Source: Streptomyces muensis (GTDB lineage: Bacteria; Actinomycetota; Actinomycetes; Streptomycetales; Streptomycetaceae). Taken from it: a stretch of 64,000 nt of DNA. The translations under genes and the position numbers were made by a program. Below, piece after piece: positions 26,196 to 35,751 of this stretch (the first letter of the stretch is position 1; each line of letters begins with the position of its first letter). The DNA lies in contig NZ_JAKEIP010000009.1 in assembly GCF_021474425.1 (NCBI RefSeq), positions 1 to 64,000 of the forward strand. The letters are read 5' to 3'. The notes beneath the pieces are model-generated. The model was given only the letters and a program-made list of their open reading frames with translations. It did no database searches and had not been told where the DNA came from.

Positions 26196-27308
26196 TCAGC
26201 CGGCCCCGTGGCCCTGCCAGGCGTCCGCGGCCGTCAGCGGAACAGGCGCGGGTACCTCCGCCGACGTCGTCAGCTCGATACGCCGTCCCTCGGCCGACGA
26301 GCGCAGCAGCGCGGTCATCGTCTCCAGTACGTGCAGCGCGAGTTCGCCGTTCGCGCGGGGTGCCCGCTGTCCGTCGGCCGTGACGAAGTCGAGCAGTCCG
26401 ACGCCCCGGGCGCCGTCGACGTAGCCTGCCGAGGGCGGGAGCGTACGCCACTGGGTGGCGCCGAGCTCGAAGAGCCGTACGTCACCGTCGAAGCGGTTCG
26501 GATCCGGGACCGCGAGGGTGCCCGTCTCGCCGTGCACCTCGATCGGCGCGGCGGTCGTCGCCACGCCGTCGAAGCTGGTCGTGATCGTCGTCAGGGTGCC
26601 GCCCACGTGCTCCAGGACGCCGGAGACATGGCTGTCCACCTCGACCGGGATCCGCTCGCCCGCGCGTGGGCCGGACCCGATCACCCGCTCGGCCCGCAAC
26701 CGGCCGGACGCCCCCGTCACGGCCCGCACCGGGCCGAGCAGATGGACCAGGGAGGCGAGGTAGTACGGCCCCATGTCCAGCAGCGGGCCACCACCGGCCG
26801 TGTAGTAGAAGTCGGGGTGCGGATGCCAGCGTTCGTGGCCCGGCGTGACCATCACGGCCGTGGCGAACTGGGGGCGTCCGATGCTCCCGGCCGCCACGGC
26901 CGCCCGTGCCGTCTGCAGGCCGGTGCCGAGGACGGTGTCCGGCGCGCATCCCACACCGACCCCTGCCCGCGCGGCGGCGTCGATCACGGCGTGCGCGTCG
27001 GCGAGTTCGGCGGCCAGCGGCTTCTCCCCGTAGACGTGCTTCCCGTGCCCGATGGCGCCGAGGGCGATCTCGGCGTGGGCCGCGGGGACGGTGAGGTTGA
27101 GCACCGTGTCCACGTCCGGGCTGCTCAGCAACTCCGCGACGGTCAGCGCCCGAACGCCGGGCACTTCGGCGGCGACCGCGGCCGACCGGGCGGCGTCCAG
27201 ATCGGCGACCGCGGTGACCCGCACGAGGGGGTGGCCGACGAGCGTGTCCAGGTACGCGCGGGAGATGACGCCGAGCCCTACGACGCCGATGCGGTGCGCG
27301 TCGCCCAC
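26196..27308 (-). CDS. Gfo/Idh/MocA family oxidoreductase
   Basis: A 370-residue NAD(P)-dependent dehydrogenase acting on sugars or inositol derivatives. The Rossmann motif GVVGLGVIS is at residues 7-15, and GKHVYGEKPLA near 89-99 holds the catalytic Lys of the family's EKP motif. I start at GTG 27308, with GAGAGG eight bases upstream. This start lies inside the end of the ThuA gene (31-base overlap), so the two are translationally coupled. ThuA next to a Gfo/Idh oxidoreductase is a recurring arrangement in sugar catabolism, with keto-trehalose-like intermediates proposed. Confidence 0.9.
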   Translation of the reverse strand: MGDAHRIGVVGLGVISRAYLDTLVGHPLVRVTAVADLDAARSAAVAAEVPGVRALTVAELLSSPDVDTVLNLTVPAAHAEIALGAIGHGKHVYGEKPLAAELADAHAVIDAAARAGVGVGCAPDTVLGTGLQTARAAVAAGSIGRPQFATAVMVTPGHERWHPHPDFYYTAGGGPLLDMGPYYLASLVHLLGPVRAVTGASGRLRAERVIGSGPRAGERIPVEVDSHVSGVLEHVGGTLTTITTSFDGVATTAAPIEVHGETGTLAVPDPNRFDGDVRLFELGATQWRTLPPSAGYVDGARGVGLLDFVTADGQRAPRANGELALHVLETMTALLRSSAEGRRIELTTSAEVPAPVPLTAADAWQGHGAG

Positions 27309-27988
27309 AGCATGCCCCTCTCGATGACGGTGCGGACGTTCGGGTTCTCCAGGACGTCCAGGCTGTGCCCCGGCGTCGTCACCACGACGCGTCCGGCGCC
27401 CCACCGTCGGGTCCAGATCGCCGGCGAGGTGACCGGCCGATGCCACGGCTGCCAGGGTTTGGCGGGATGGGTGGTGGTGGCCAGGACGTCGATCAGGTCG
27501 TCGTGGAGCACCCAGTACTGCTCGGTGTTCAGCTCGAAGTCCTCGATGCCCGCCGTGACGGGGTGCTCGCGGCCCAGCTCCGTGAAGTTGATGCCGTGGG
27601 GCAGGTAGTTGTCCTCCTGGCCGCCCACGCGTTCACAGGGCTCCTTGCCCGGATGGGTGGCGAACTGCCCGCCCACCAGGTGGAGATAGTCGGAGGAGGC
27701 CCGGAACGAGTCGGCGATGCCGCCGTGCCAGCCGGTGAAGCCGGTGCCGGACACCACGGCCGCGCTCAGTCCGGCCAACTGCTCGGCGCCGATCTGCGAC
27801 ATCGTGACGCACTGGACGACGAGATCCGTGGCGGCCATCTCGGCGGCGTCGGCGTAGACGTCGGTGGACTCCTCGATCCGGACGGCGTATCCGTTGCTCC
27901 GCAGGAACGGCAGGAACAGCTCGGTCGCCCGAACCGGCTGATGCCCCTCCCATCCGCCCCGGACCACCAGGGCCTTCTTCCGCGTCAT
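27278..27988 (-). CDS. ThuA domain-containing protein
   Basis: A 236-residue protein with the class I glutamine-amidotransferase-like fold of trehalose-utilisation ThuA. Matches are ALVVRGGWEGHQPVRATELF at the start, the GTGFTGWHGGIADSF nucleophile-elbow-like region (about 88-102), GGQFATHPG and HPVTAGIEDFELNTEQYWVL (about 146-165). ThuA with ThuB-type oxidoreductase acts on trehalose and related disaccharides in rhizobia; that role here is inferred. ATG 27988 has AAAGGA upstream and a perfect 15-bp palindrome begins 14 bases before it. It is the first gene of the pair with the oxidoreductase. Confidence 0.88.
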   Translation of the reverse strand: MTRKKALVVRGGWEGHQPVRATELFLPFLRSNGYAVRIEESTDVYADAAEMAATDLVVQCVTMSQIGAEQLAGLSAAVVSGTGFTGWHGGIADSFRASSDYLHLVGGQFATHPGKEPCERVGGQEDNYLPHGINFTELGREHPVTAGIEDFELNTEQYWVLHDDLIDVLATTTHPAKPWQPWHRPVTSPAIWTRRWGAGRVVVTTPGHSLDVLENPNVRTVIERGMLWATRTASAS

Positions 27989-28002
27989 CGCGTCCTTTCG
28001 TC

Positions 28003-28101
28003 GGGACGAATCGTCCCTTCGGGGGTCGAAGAACAGCGCCCTCACTATGCGCCAGGCGCCCGCCCTCAGGAAAGAGTCGCCGGATTGCGCGAAATTTTCG
28101 C
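28003..28101. promoter_or_regulatory. Two perfect palindromes in a divergent intergenic region
   Basis: GGGACGA-A-TCGTCCC at 28003-28017 lies just upstream of thuA, downstream of a possible minus-strand promoter (CATAGT near 28050). GCGAAA-T-TTTCGC at 28089-28101 lies further upstream, between thuA and the large amidohydrolase gene. Both are perfect and unlike each other, so two different regulators could be involved. Confidence 0.5.
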
Positions 28102-28186
28102 TCGAAGGCGATCGACGGCCGGTGACCGGGCAGGCTTCGGGAGTCCCTCCTGTCCGGCTCGTCAACTCCGCGCACCGGGAGCCCTC

Positions 28187-31100
28187 TTGGACTTCGACGA
28201 CACGTCAGCCGCATCGGACACCCGCCGTACCGGCCCGCTCTCCCGCCGCAGATTCCTCCAGGCCACCGCCACCGCGACAGCGGCGGCCACGGCCACGGCG
28301 GCCGCAGGCGCCGGCACACCGGCCACGGCCGCCGCCACCGGGACCTCCCTCTCCTTCACCGCCGCCACCGGCGGTTCCGCGACCCTCGCCCCCTCCGGTG
28401 ACCGGCTCGTCGCCGAGGTCCAGAACGTGCTCTGGTCCATCCCGAGGGACGGCGGCTCCGCGACCCCCTTCACCGCACCCGGCCTCGAACCCACCCGCCC
28501 GCAGTTCTCGCCCGACGGCAGCCGCCTCGTCGTCTGCGCCTACCGCGGCGGAGGCTTCCACCTCTGGACGCTGCGGCCCGACGGCACCGGACCGCGCCAG
28601 CTCACCGACGGACCGTGGGACGACCGAGGCCCGGCCTGGTCGCCGGACGGCACCCGGATCGCGTTCGCCTCCGAGCGCGGCGGCGACCCCGTGACCGGCG
28701 CCCCTTACCGCATCTGGGTCGTGGACGTGCGCACCGGCGCGCTGACCCGGCTCACCGGACGCCCGGGCCAGCAGGGCCCCGGACAGGGCGCCGGCTGGGA
28801 GGACTTCGACCCGGCATGGTCGCCGGACGGTGAGCGGGTGCTGTTCGTGCGGGCCGGCGTCACCGCGACGGGCACCCTGAGGGCGAACACCATCGCGTCC
28901 GTGGCCGCCGACGGTTCGGGTCCCGTCACCACCGAGCACACCGACGACTCCGGCGCCCAGCTCATGACCCCCGCCGTCTCGCCCGCAGGACGCCTCGCCC
29001 ACCTGCGCACCACGGCCGCCCCCTCGGCCTCCTGCACCCTCGTCGTGGACGGCAGGCCGGTCGCCGTGGACGGCGACGTACTCCCCGCGCCGCCCCGCTG
29101 GACGGACTCCGAGCGGCTGCTCCTCACCGTCGACGGACACTTCCGCCTGGTCGACCCGGACGAGCCGGGCGACGGCGAGGAGTTCGCCTTCACGGCCACG
29201 CTGCCCGTGCACCGGCCCCGCTACCGCACCAAGACGTACGACTTCGAGGGCACCGGCACCCGCCCCGTCCGCGCGCTGCACCTGCCCGCCCTCTCACCGG
29301 ACGGCCGCAGCGTCGCCTTCGCCGCGCTCAACGCGCTGTGGACAGCCGGGACCACGGGCGGCCGCGCACCCCGCAAGGTGCTCCAGGTCCCCGCCACCCG
29401 CTATGTGTCGGCGCCGACCTGGACGCCCGACGGCAGGGCGCTCGTGTACGCCGACGACCGCGACGGACTGTTCGCCGTGCGGCGCCGGGACCTCGACTCG
29501 GGGGAGGAGGCCGTACTCGCCGAGGGCGGCCGGGTCTTCCCCGCCCTCGCGCCCGACGGGAACCGGCTGGCCTGCCTGGACATGTCCGGCAACCTCGTGG
29601 TCCGCGACCTGGCCGACGGCACCGAACGCGTCCTCGCCGCACCGCTCGGCGCGGGCGGACTGCCCGGCCGCCCCAGCTGGTCGCCCGACGGCCGCCACCT
29701 CGCGCTGTGCGACCGCAACCGCCTCAACCAGCGCTTCCGCGAGGGCTACAACCTCATCCGCGTCGTCGACACGACCGACGGGTCCGCCGCCCTGCACGCC
29801 CTCGCGCCGCACACCTCGCTCTCCGACCGCTACGACTCCGGGCCCGTCTGGTCCCCGGACGGCCGCTGGATGGCCGTGGTCGCCGAGTCCGCGCTGTGGC
29901 TGCTGCCCGTCCGGGCCGACGGCACCCCGCACGGCGAGCCACGCCGGCTCACCACCGAACCCGCCGACCACCCCTCCTGGTCCGCCGACGCCCGCACCCT
30001 GCTCTACCTCTCCGCGGGCAGGCTGCGCCTCGTCGACATCCGCGGCGGCGGGACCCGTACCGTCCGCGTCCCGCTGGACTACCGCAGGCCCCGCCCGGCG
30101 GACACGGTCGTGCACGCGGGCCGTCTCTGGGACGGAACCGGATCGGACGTCCGCGAGGACATCGACGTCGTGGTCCGCGACGGCAGGATCGCGGAGGTCT
30201 CCCCGCACCGCGCCGGCCGCCCGGCCGCACACCGTCTCGACGCGAGCGGACGCACCGTGATCCCGGGCCTGTGGGACGCGCACACCCACCCCTGGCAGAC
30301 CACGTACGGCGGCCGCCAGACCGCGCTCCAACTCGCGTACGGCATCACCACGGCCGTCTCGCTGGGCGGCTTCGCCTACGAACAGGCCCGCATCCGGGAG
30401 GCCGTCGCCGCCGGTGCCCTCGCCGGACCCCGGCTGCTGACCACCGGCGAACTCCTCGACGGCGCGCGGGTCGCCTACAGCATGGGCCGCGCCCATCGCA
30501 CCCGCGAGGGCCTGCACCGCTCGCTGGCGCGCGGGGCCGCGCTGGAGTGGGACTTCGTGAAGACGTACGTACGCGCCCCCGGATGGATGATGAAGGAGGC
30601 CGCGGACTTCGCGCACCGGCGGCTCGGGGTGCGCGGCGGCAGCCACCTGTGCAGCCCCGGTGTGCAGTTGGGACAGGACCTGACGACCCACCTCCAGGCG
30701 ACCCAACGGCTGGAGTTCGGCCACGCGACATCGGCGACGGGGCGGGCGTACCAGGACGTCGAGGAGATCTACACCGCCACCGACTTCCACCTCGTCGCCA
30801 CTCCCTTCACCGCGCTGGCCCTGCTCGGCGCCGACCCCGCCCTCGCGGACGACCCGCGCGTCACCGCGCTCATGCCGCCGTGGGACACCGCGATGGTCCG
30901 TCAGCAGGCCGGACAGCCGCCCACCGAGGCTCAACTGGCCACGCTGGCAAGGGAGATGAATGTCTACCGGCGGATCCTCGCGGGCGGCGGCATGGTCGCG
31001 CTCGGCACCGACCAGCCGCTCGTCCCGGTCGGCCTGCATCTGCACCTGGCCCTGCGTGCCCTGCACCGGGCCGGCCTGTCACCGGCCGAGGCATTGCGCA

Positions 31101-31372
31101 CCGCGACCCTGCTGCCGGCGCGCGTCTTCGGCGCCGACGCCGACCTGGGCACGGTTGAGGAGGGCAAGCTCGCCGACCTCACCGTGGTGGACGGCGACCC
31201 GTTCACCGACTTCGCGTCGCTGATCCGTACGGCGGCCGTGCTGCGTGGAGGCGTGCTGTTCGAGCAGTCGGAGCTGGTCGACGCCTTCGACATGCCGGCA
31301 GGGCGGCGCGCGACCCAGGAATGGCTGGAGGTGAGCCGCCGTATGCGCCAGGAGGGGTGCTGTGACATCTGA
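28187..31372 (+). CDS. Tat-exported beta-propeller and amidohydrolase fusion
   Basis: A 1061-residue exported enzyme. A Tat signal SRRRFLQ near residues 18-24 is followed by an Ala/Thr hydrophobic stretch. Residues about 50-640 carry repeated PD40/TolB-type blades with the recurring SPDG or APDG turn after a Trp-Ser, Phe-Ser or Leu-Ser. Residues about 645-1040 are an amidohydrolase: [12 protein letters not shown] gives the HxH pair near 701/703, GGSHLCSPG provides a downstream His, GTDQPLVP near 940 provides the Asp, and a C-terminal [14 protein letters not shown] ends the domain. The start is TTG 28187 with GGGAG five bases upstream; the 270-residue longer frame is antisense to thuA. Substrate unknown; peptidase-like or cyclic-amide hydrolysis is possible. 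Confidence 0.85.
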   Translation: MDFDDTSAASDTRRTGPLSRRRFLQATATATAAATATAAAGAGTPATAAATGTSLSFTAATGGSATLAPSGDRLVAEVQNVLWSIPRDGGSATPFTAPGLEPTRPQFSPDGSRLVVCAYRGGGFHLWTLRPDGTGPRQLTDGPWDDRGPAWSPDGTRIAFASERGGDPVTGAPYRIWVVDVRTGALTRLTGRPGQQGPGQGAGWEDFDPAWSPDGERVLFVRAGVTATGTLRANTIASVAADGSGPVTTEHTDDSGAQLMTPAVSPAGRLAHLRTTAAPSASCTLVVDGRPVAVDGDVLPAPPRWTDSERLLLTVDGHFRLVDPDEPGDGEEFAFTATLPVHRPRYRTKTYDFEGTGTRPVRALHLPALSPDGRSVAFAALNALWTAGTTGGRAPRKVLQVPATRYVSAPTWTPDGRALVYADDRDGLFAVRRRDLDSGEEAVLAEGGRVFPALAPDGNRLACLDMSGNLVVRDLADGTERVLAAPLGAGGLPGRPSWSPDGRHLALCDRNRLNQRFREGYNLIRVVDTTDGSAALHALAPHTSLSDRYDSGPVWSPDGRWMAVVAESALWLLPVRADGTPHGEPRRLTTEPADHPSWSADARTLLYLSAGRLRLVDIRGGGTRTVRVPLDYRRPRPADTVVHAGRLWDGTGSDVREDIDVVVRDGRIAEVSPHRAGRPAAHRLDASGRTVIPGLWDAHTHPWQTTYGGRQTALQLAYGITTAVSLGGFAYEQARIREAVAAGALAGPRLLTTGELLDGARVAYSMGRAHRTREGLHRSLARGAALEWDFVKTYVRAPGWMMKEAADFAHRRLGVRGGSHLCSPGVQLGQDLTTHLQATQRLEFGHATSATGRAYQDVEEIYTATDFHLVATPFTALALLGADPALADDPRVTALMPPWDTAMVRQQAGQPPTEAQLATLAREMNVYRRILAGGGMVALGTDQPLVPVGLHLHLALRALHRAGLSPAEALRTATLLPARVFGADADLGTVEEGKLADLTVVDGDPFTDFASLIRTAAVLRGGVLFEQSELVDAFDMPAGRRATQEWLEVSRRMRQEGCCDI

Positions 31373-31451
31373 GTGGTCATGGTCCACACACACTTCGTGG
31401 CACATCTGTGCAGGAGCATCACTCGGGCTGCACACAGCCTGTCCAAAGCGT

Positions 31452-31488
31452 CGTTAGCGTTCAGGCCGTTCGATACCGCGTGCTAACG
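31452..31488. promoter_or_regulatory. Inverted repeat upstream of the zinc-ribbon gene
   Basis: CGTTAGCG (31452-31459) is mirrored by GCTAACG (31482-31488), with a 22-base interior. It ends 12 bases before the ATG. It may be an operator or a leader hairpin; no clear -10/-35 pair could be set with confidence. Confidence 0.35.
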
Positions 31489-31500
31489 GAAAGACCGCAG

Positions 31501-32373
31501 ATGGACTATTGCTCCTCGTGCCGTCGGCATCTCAACGGGGCCCTCGTGTGCCCCGGGTGCGGCGCCTACGCCCCGGACATCGCTCCCTCCGCGGTGGGAG
31601 GTCATGCCGCCGACACCTGGTACGACGGCTACTTCCGTGACGAGACGCCGGCTCCGTCGGGGCCGCCCACGGCCGGCTCGGCGCACACCGCGCCGCTCGC
31701 GGCGTCCGCAGACGCGGAAGGCGTGGAGGACGTGGAAGGCGCACCGACCACGGCCCCCATGGGCCGCGCGGCGCGCCGTCGCCAGCGGGCCCGGTGGAAG
31801 AAGAACCAGCGCCGGGCCGTCGTCGCGACCGCCGTCGCCCTGGTCGGCGGCGGACTGACCGTGTCCGCGATGGACCGGCAGGGCGGCGACAAGACCCAGG
31901 CGGCCACCGCGCCGGAACGGCCGAACACGGCGACCGCCGAGCAGCAGGAGACCGAGCTCACCCGCCCGGTGTCCACTCCGGCGGACACCCGCGAGGCCTC
32001 GCGCACCGGCAGGACACCTTCGAAGGCGTCCCCGACCGACACCGCGCGCGAGCCCATCACGACGCCCCGTACGACCAGGGAGTTCACCCGACCGGACGTC
32101 GCCTCCTCCCCGAGCCCGGCGGCGACCACGGCCCCGCAGTCGCAGAGCGTCACAACCGGCGGCGGTGCGAACTCCGGCGGGTCCACCTCGGGCGGATCCG
32201 GGTCCGGCTCGGGCTCCGGCGACAGCGGCGCGACGTCGGCCGAGCAGCAGACGCCGGCCCCGTCGGCGACCGACAGCTCCGACTCCGGCACCGCCACCTC
32301 ACCGTCCAGCCCCGCACCGGAAGCGACCTCGCCGGCGCAGCTGTGCGTGCTCAACCTCGTGTGCCTCGGCTGA
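31501..32373 (+). CDS. SCO2400-like zinc-ribbon membrane-anchored protein
   Basis: A 290-residue protein. The N-terminus is a zinc ribbon (Cys4, Cys7, Cys17, Cys20) opening with MDYCSSCRR, which I recognise as the Streptomyces SCO2400-type family. A basic stretch ([16 protein letters not shown], about 89-105) precedes one membrane helix at about 105-124, so the zinc ribbon is cytoplasmic. The rest is an extracellular Ser/Thr/Pro/Gly-rich stalk, ending in a small hydrophobic tip with two Cys ([11 protein letters not shown]). Function is not known. I start at ATG 31501, which places the Cys motif at the N-terminus; the longer frame from 31408 is rejected. Confidence 0.8.
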   Translation: MDYCSSCRRHLNGALVCPGCGAYAPDIAPSAVGGHAADTWYDGYFRDETPAPSGPPTAGSAHTAPLAASADAEGVEDVEGAPTTAPMGRAARRRQRARWKKNQRRAVVATAVALVGGGLTVSAMDRQGGDKTQAATAPERPNTATAEQQETELTRPVSTPADTREASRTGRTPSKASPTDTAREPITTPRTTREFTRPDVASSPSPAATTAPQSQSVTTGGGANSGGSTSGGSGSGSGSGDSGATSAEQQTPAPSATDSSDSGTATSPSSPAPEATSPAQLCVLNLVCLG

Positions 32374-32554
32374 CCGAGGCGCCGGGCCGCCACCGGATCA
32401 CCGTCATCGGGGCACCCGCCACCTGAGATCGTCGTCACCCTCCCGCATCGCCACACAACCTCGTGGATGCGGTCATGCTGGAAGAAGCCGGACGCCATCA
32501 CCTGGCGCACCGGCACCGGCAGAGCAGGACGTCGTACTCAGGAAGGAACTCTCC

Positions 32555-33967
<1,413 letters not shown>

Positions 33968-34009
33968 CGCCGAATGCCTGAGCCGATTCCCTGAGCCGGA
34001 GCCCGGAGT

Positions 34010-34711
34010 TCAGCCGCTCAGCCACCAGCGGGCCGCCGCCCAGGCAAAGGCGTAACCGAGGCTGTTGACCGCCCAGTGCAGCGCCATGGGCGGCAGCAGG
34101 CTGTCGGAGCGGCGCCGCAGCTCGCACAGCACGACCCCGGCGACGGCCGTGGCGACGATCGCCACGGCCACCGTCGGTGCCACCCCGGCCGCACCGTCCC
34201 CGAAGACGGAGCCGACGGCGGCGTTGGAGCGGTTGACGCCCCGGGCCGGCATCAGATGCCACAGCCCGAACAGCAGCGACGACACGCCCGTGGCCCACGC
34301 CGTGCCGTGCCGCCGCCGGATCATGGCCCACAGCACCCCACGGAACGCCGTCTCCTCCAGCAGCACGGTCCCGAACGGCACCCGCACCAACGTCACCCAC
34401 AGCAGCCGACCCACGGACAGATCGGCGGCCCGGGCGTCCCGGAACGCCTCGCGCCCGGCGGGAGCGACGAGAAGCAGCACCAGCACCAGCAGAACGACCC
34501 CGACCAGCACCGGCACCCACCGCAGCCCTCTGCGCACGGCCGCCCCGTCGAGCCCCAGGTCGGCCAGGGTGAGCCCGTCCCACCGCGCGATCAGCAGCAG
34601 AGCCGCGGTCGCGGTCACACAGACGACCACGTACAGGGCGGGGCCCCGCGCGAGCCAGTTGTTCAGCAGGTTCGCGACGGCGAGAACGGCGACAGCGCTG
34701 ACGATCCGCAT
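34010..34711 (-). CDS. CPBP family intramembrane metalloprotease
   Basis: A 233-residue membrane protein with about seven hydrophobic segments. Family motif 1 is EETAFRGVLW near residues 119-128 (EExxxR), motif 2 is FGLWHLMP near 148-155 (FxxxH) and a third conserved His lies in HWAVN near 214. CPBP proteases mature prenylated proteins in eukaryotes and are linked to bacteriocin immunity or regulation in bacteria; the target here is unknown. I start at ATG 34711, preceded by GGAAG. ATG 34753, 14 residues upstream, falls inside a tandem repeat and is the alternative. Confidence 0.85.
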   Translation of the reverse strand: MRIVSAVAVLAVANLLNNWLARGPALYVVVCVTATAALLLIARWDGLTLADLGLDGAAVRRGLRWVPVLVGVVLLVLVLLLVAPAGREAFRDARAADLSVGRLLWVTLVRVPFGTVLLEETAFRGVLWAMIRRRHGTAWATGVSSLLFGLWHLMPARGVNRSNAAVGSVFGDGAAGVAPTVAVAIVATAVAGVVLCELRRRSDSLLPPMALHWAVNSLGYAFAWAAARWWLSG

Positions 34712-34723
34712 CCGGCTTCCAGG

Positions 34724-34780
34724 ATCCCCTGTCCCGGCGAAAGTCACCGGCATCCCCTGTTCCCGGCGAAAGTCACCGGC
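34724..34780. repeat. Tandem 28/29-bp direct repeat
   Basis: A 28-bp unit beginning ATCCCCTG and ending GTCACCGGC (34724-34751) is followed directly by a 29-bp copy (34752-34780) that differs only by one extra T. It lies immediately upstream of the CPBP gene, on the promoter side, and covers an alternative start codon. It may duplicate a regulator site or be a recent slippage event. Confidence 0.8.
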
Positions 34781-34865
34781 CGCACATCCGCCTGCCCGCC
34801 CCTGTGGCGTCCCGGCGGCCCATTGAGCATCCTCGGTGGTACCGCGTCCCAGGGAGGCCTCACCC

Positions 34866-35642
34866 ATGCCGGCCAAGAACCTCACCGCCAACCGTGCGAC
34901 CCTAGGCCATCGCGTGGCCTACGCCCTGCGTCACCCCGACCGTGTGCCCCGCCATCTGGCCCGCACCGCCCGTGACATGTGGCTGCGCCGCCGGCACCCG
35001 GACCACGTGTCCTACTACCGTGCCGTGATGCGCTCCGACACCCGGGCGAACCCGGACGCGGCGGTCGGCAGTCACAACCGGGAGCGGTGGCTGGCGCTCG
35101 GGGCGATGCAGTTCGACTACCTGCTGGGCCACGGTCTGCGCCCCGAGCACCGGATGCTGGAGATCGGGTGCGGCAACCTGCGCGGCGGCTGGCGGTTCAT
35201 CCGGCACCTCGACCCCGGCCACTACTACGGCATCGACATCTCGCCCGACATCCTGTTCGCCGCCCAGGACACCGTCGTGCAGATGGGCCTGCAGCAACGG
35301 CTCCCCACGCTGACCCCGGTGCGCGACCTGACGCTGCGGTTCCTGCCCGACGCGCACTTCGACGTCGTCCACGCCCACAGCGTCTTCTCCCACTCGCCGC
35401 TCCCGGTCATCGAGGAGTGTCTGGCCAACGTGGGCCGGGTGCTCGCCCCGGGCGGCTGGTTCGACTTCACCTTCGACCGCACCGAGGGGCAGGAACACCA
35501 TGTCCTGCGCGAGGACTTCTACTACCGGACCGAGACCCTCGTGGCCCTGGCCGGGAAACACGGCCTGCGGGCCCGCTTCATGACGGACTGGGAGAAGCTC
35601 CCGCACGGTCAGTCGAAGATCCGGGTCACGCACCCGGTGTGA
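34866..35642 (+). CDS. Class I SAM-dependent methyltransferase
   Basis: A 258-residue protein with the Rossmann-type methyltransferase core. Motif I is MLEIGCGNLRGG near residues 98-109, the acidic end of strand 2 is YYGIDIS near 120-126, and motif IV-like VVHAHSVFSH is near 166-175. An Arg/His-rich helix region precedes the core. The substrate cannot be inferred, although the placement of the core after about 90 residues is common in sugar or lipid methyltransferases. ATG 34866 follows GGGAGG. It is divergent from the CPBP gene. Confidence 0.85.
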   Translation: MPAKNLTANRATLGHRVAYALRHPDRVPRHLARTARDMWLRRRHPDHVSYYRAVMRSDTRANPDAAVGSHNRERWLALGAMQFDYLLGHGLRPEHRMLEIGCGNLRGGWRFIRHLDPGHYYGIDISPDILFAAQDTVVQMGLQQRLPTLTPVRDLTLRFLPDAHFDVVHAHSVFSHSPLPVIEECLANVGRVLAPGGWFDFTFDRTEGQEHHVLREDFYYRTETLVALAGKHGLRARFMTDWEKLPHGQSKIRVTHPV

Positions 35643-35701
35643 ACCGACCGCTCGTCAGGAGTTCATCTCCGTCCGGCAAGTAGGTCATCTGTCCCGGACT
35701 C

Positions 35702-35747
35702 TTGACTCGGCATGCGGGAGTGGCCATCCTCGTCGCACATTGTGCGA
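35702..35747 (+). promoter_or_regulatory. Promoter with a perfect palindromic operator downstream
   Basis: TTGACT (35702-35707) and CATCCT (35725-35730) with a 17-base spacer make a plausible promoter. TCGCACA-T-TGTGCGA (35733-35747) is a perfect 15-bp palindrome over the likely transcription start, five bases before ATG 35752. A TetR gene is the next gene on the same strand after the regulated CDS and is the obvious candidate. Confidence 0.6.
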
Positions 35748-35751
35748 GGTC

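Noticed and set aside
27365..28186. N-terminal extension of the large amidohydrolase to 27365
   Set aside because: It would run antisense through thuA, hides the Tat signal and lacks a ribosome site; TTG 28187 has one.
29294..31066. A 590-residue minus-strand open frame opposite the amidohydrolase gene
   Set aside because: Low-complexity Gly/Val/Arg/Glu sequence without motifs; a GC shadow of the strongly supported plus-strand gene.
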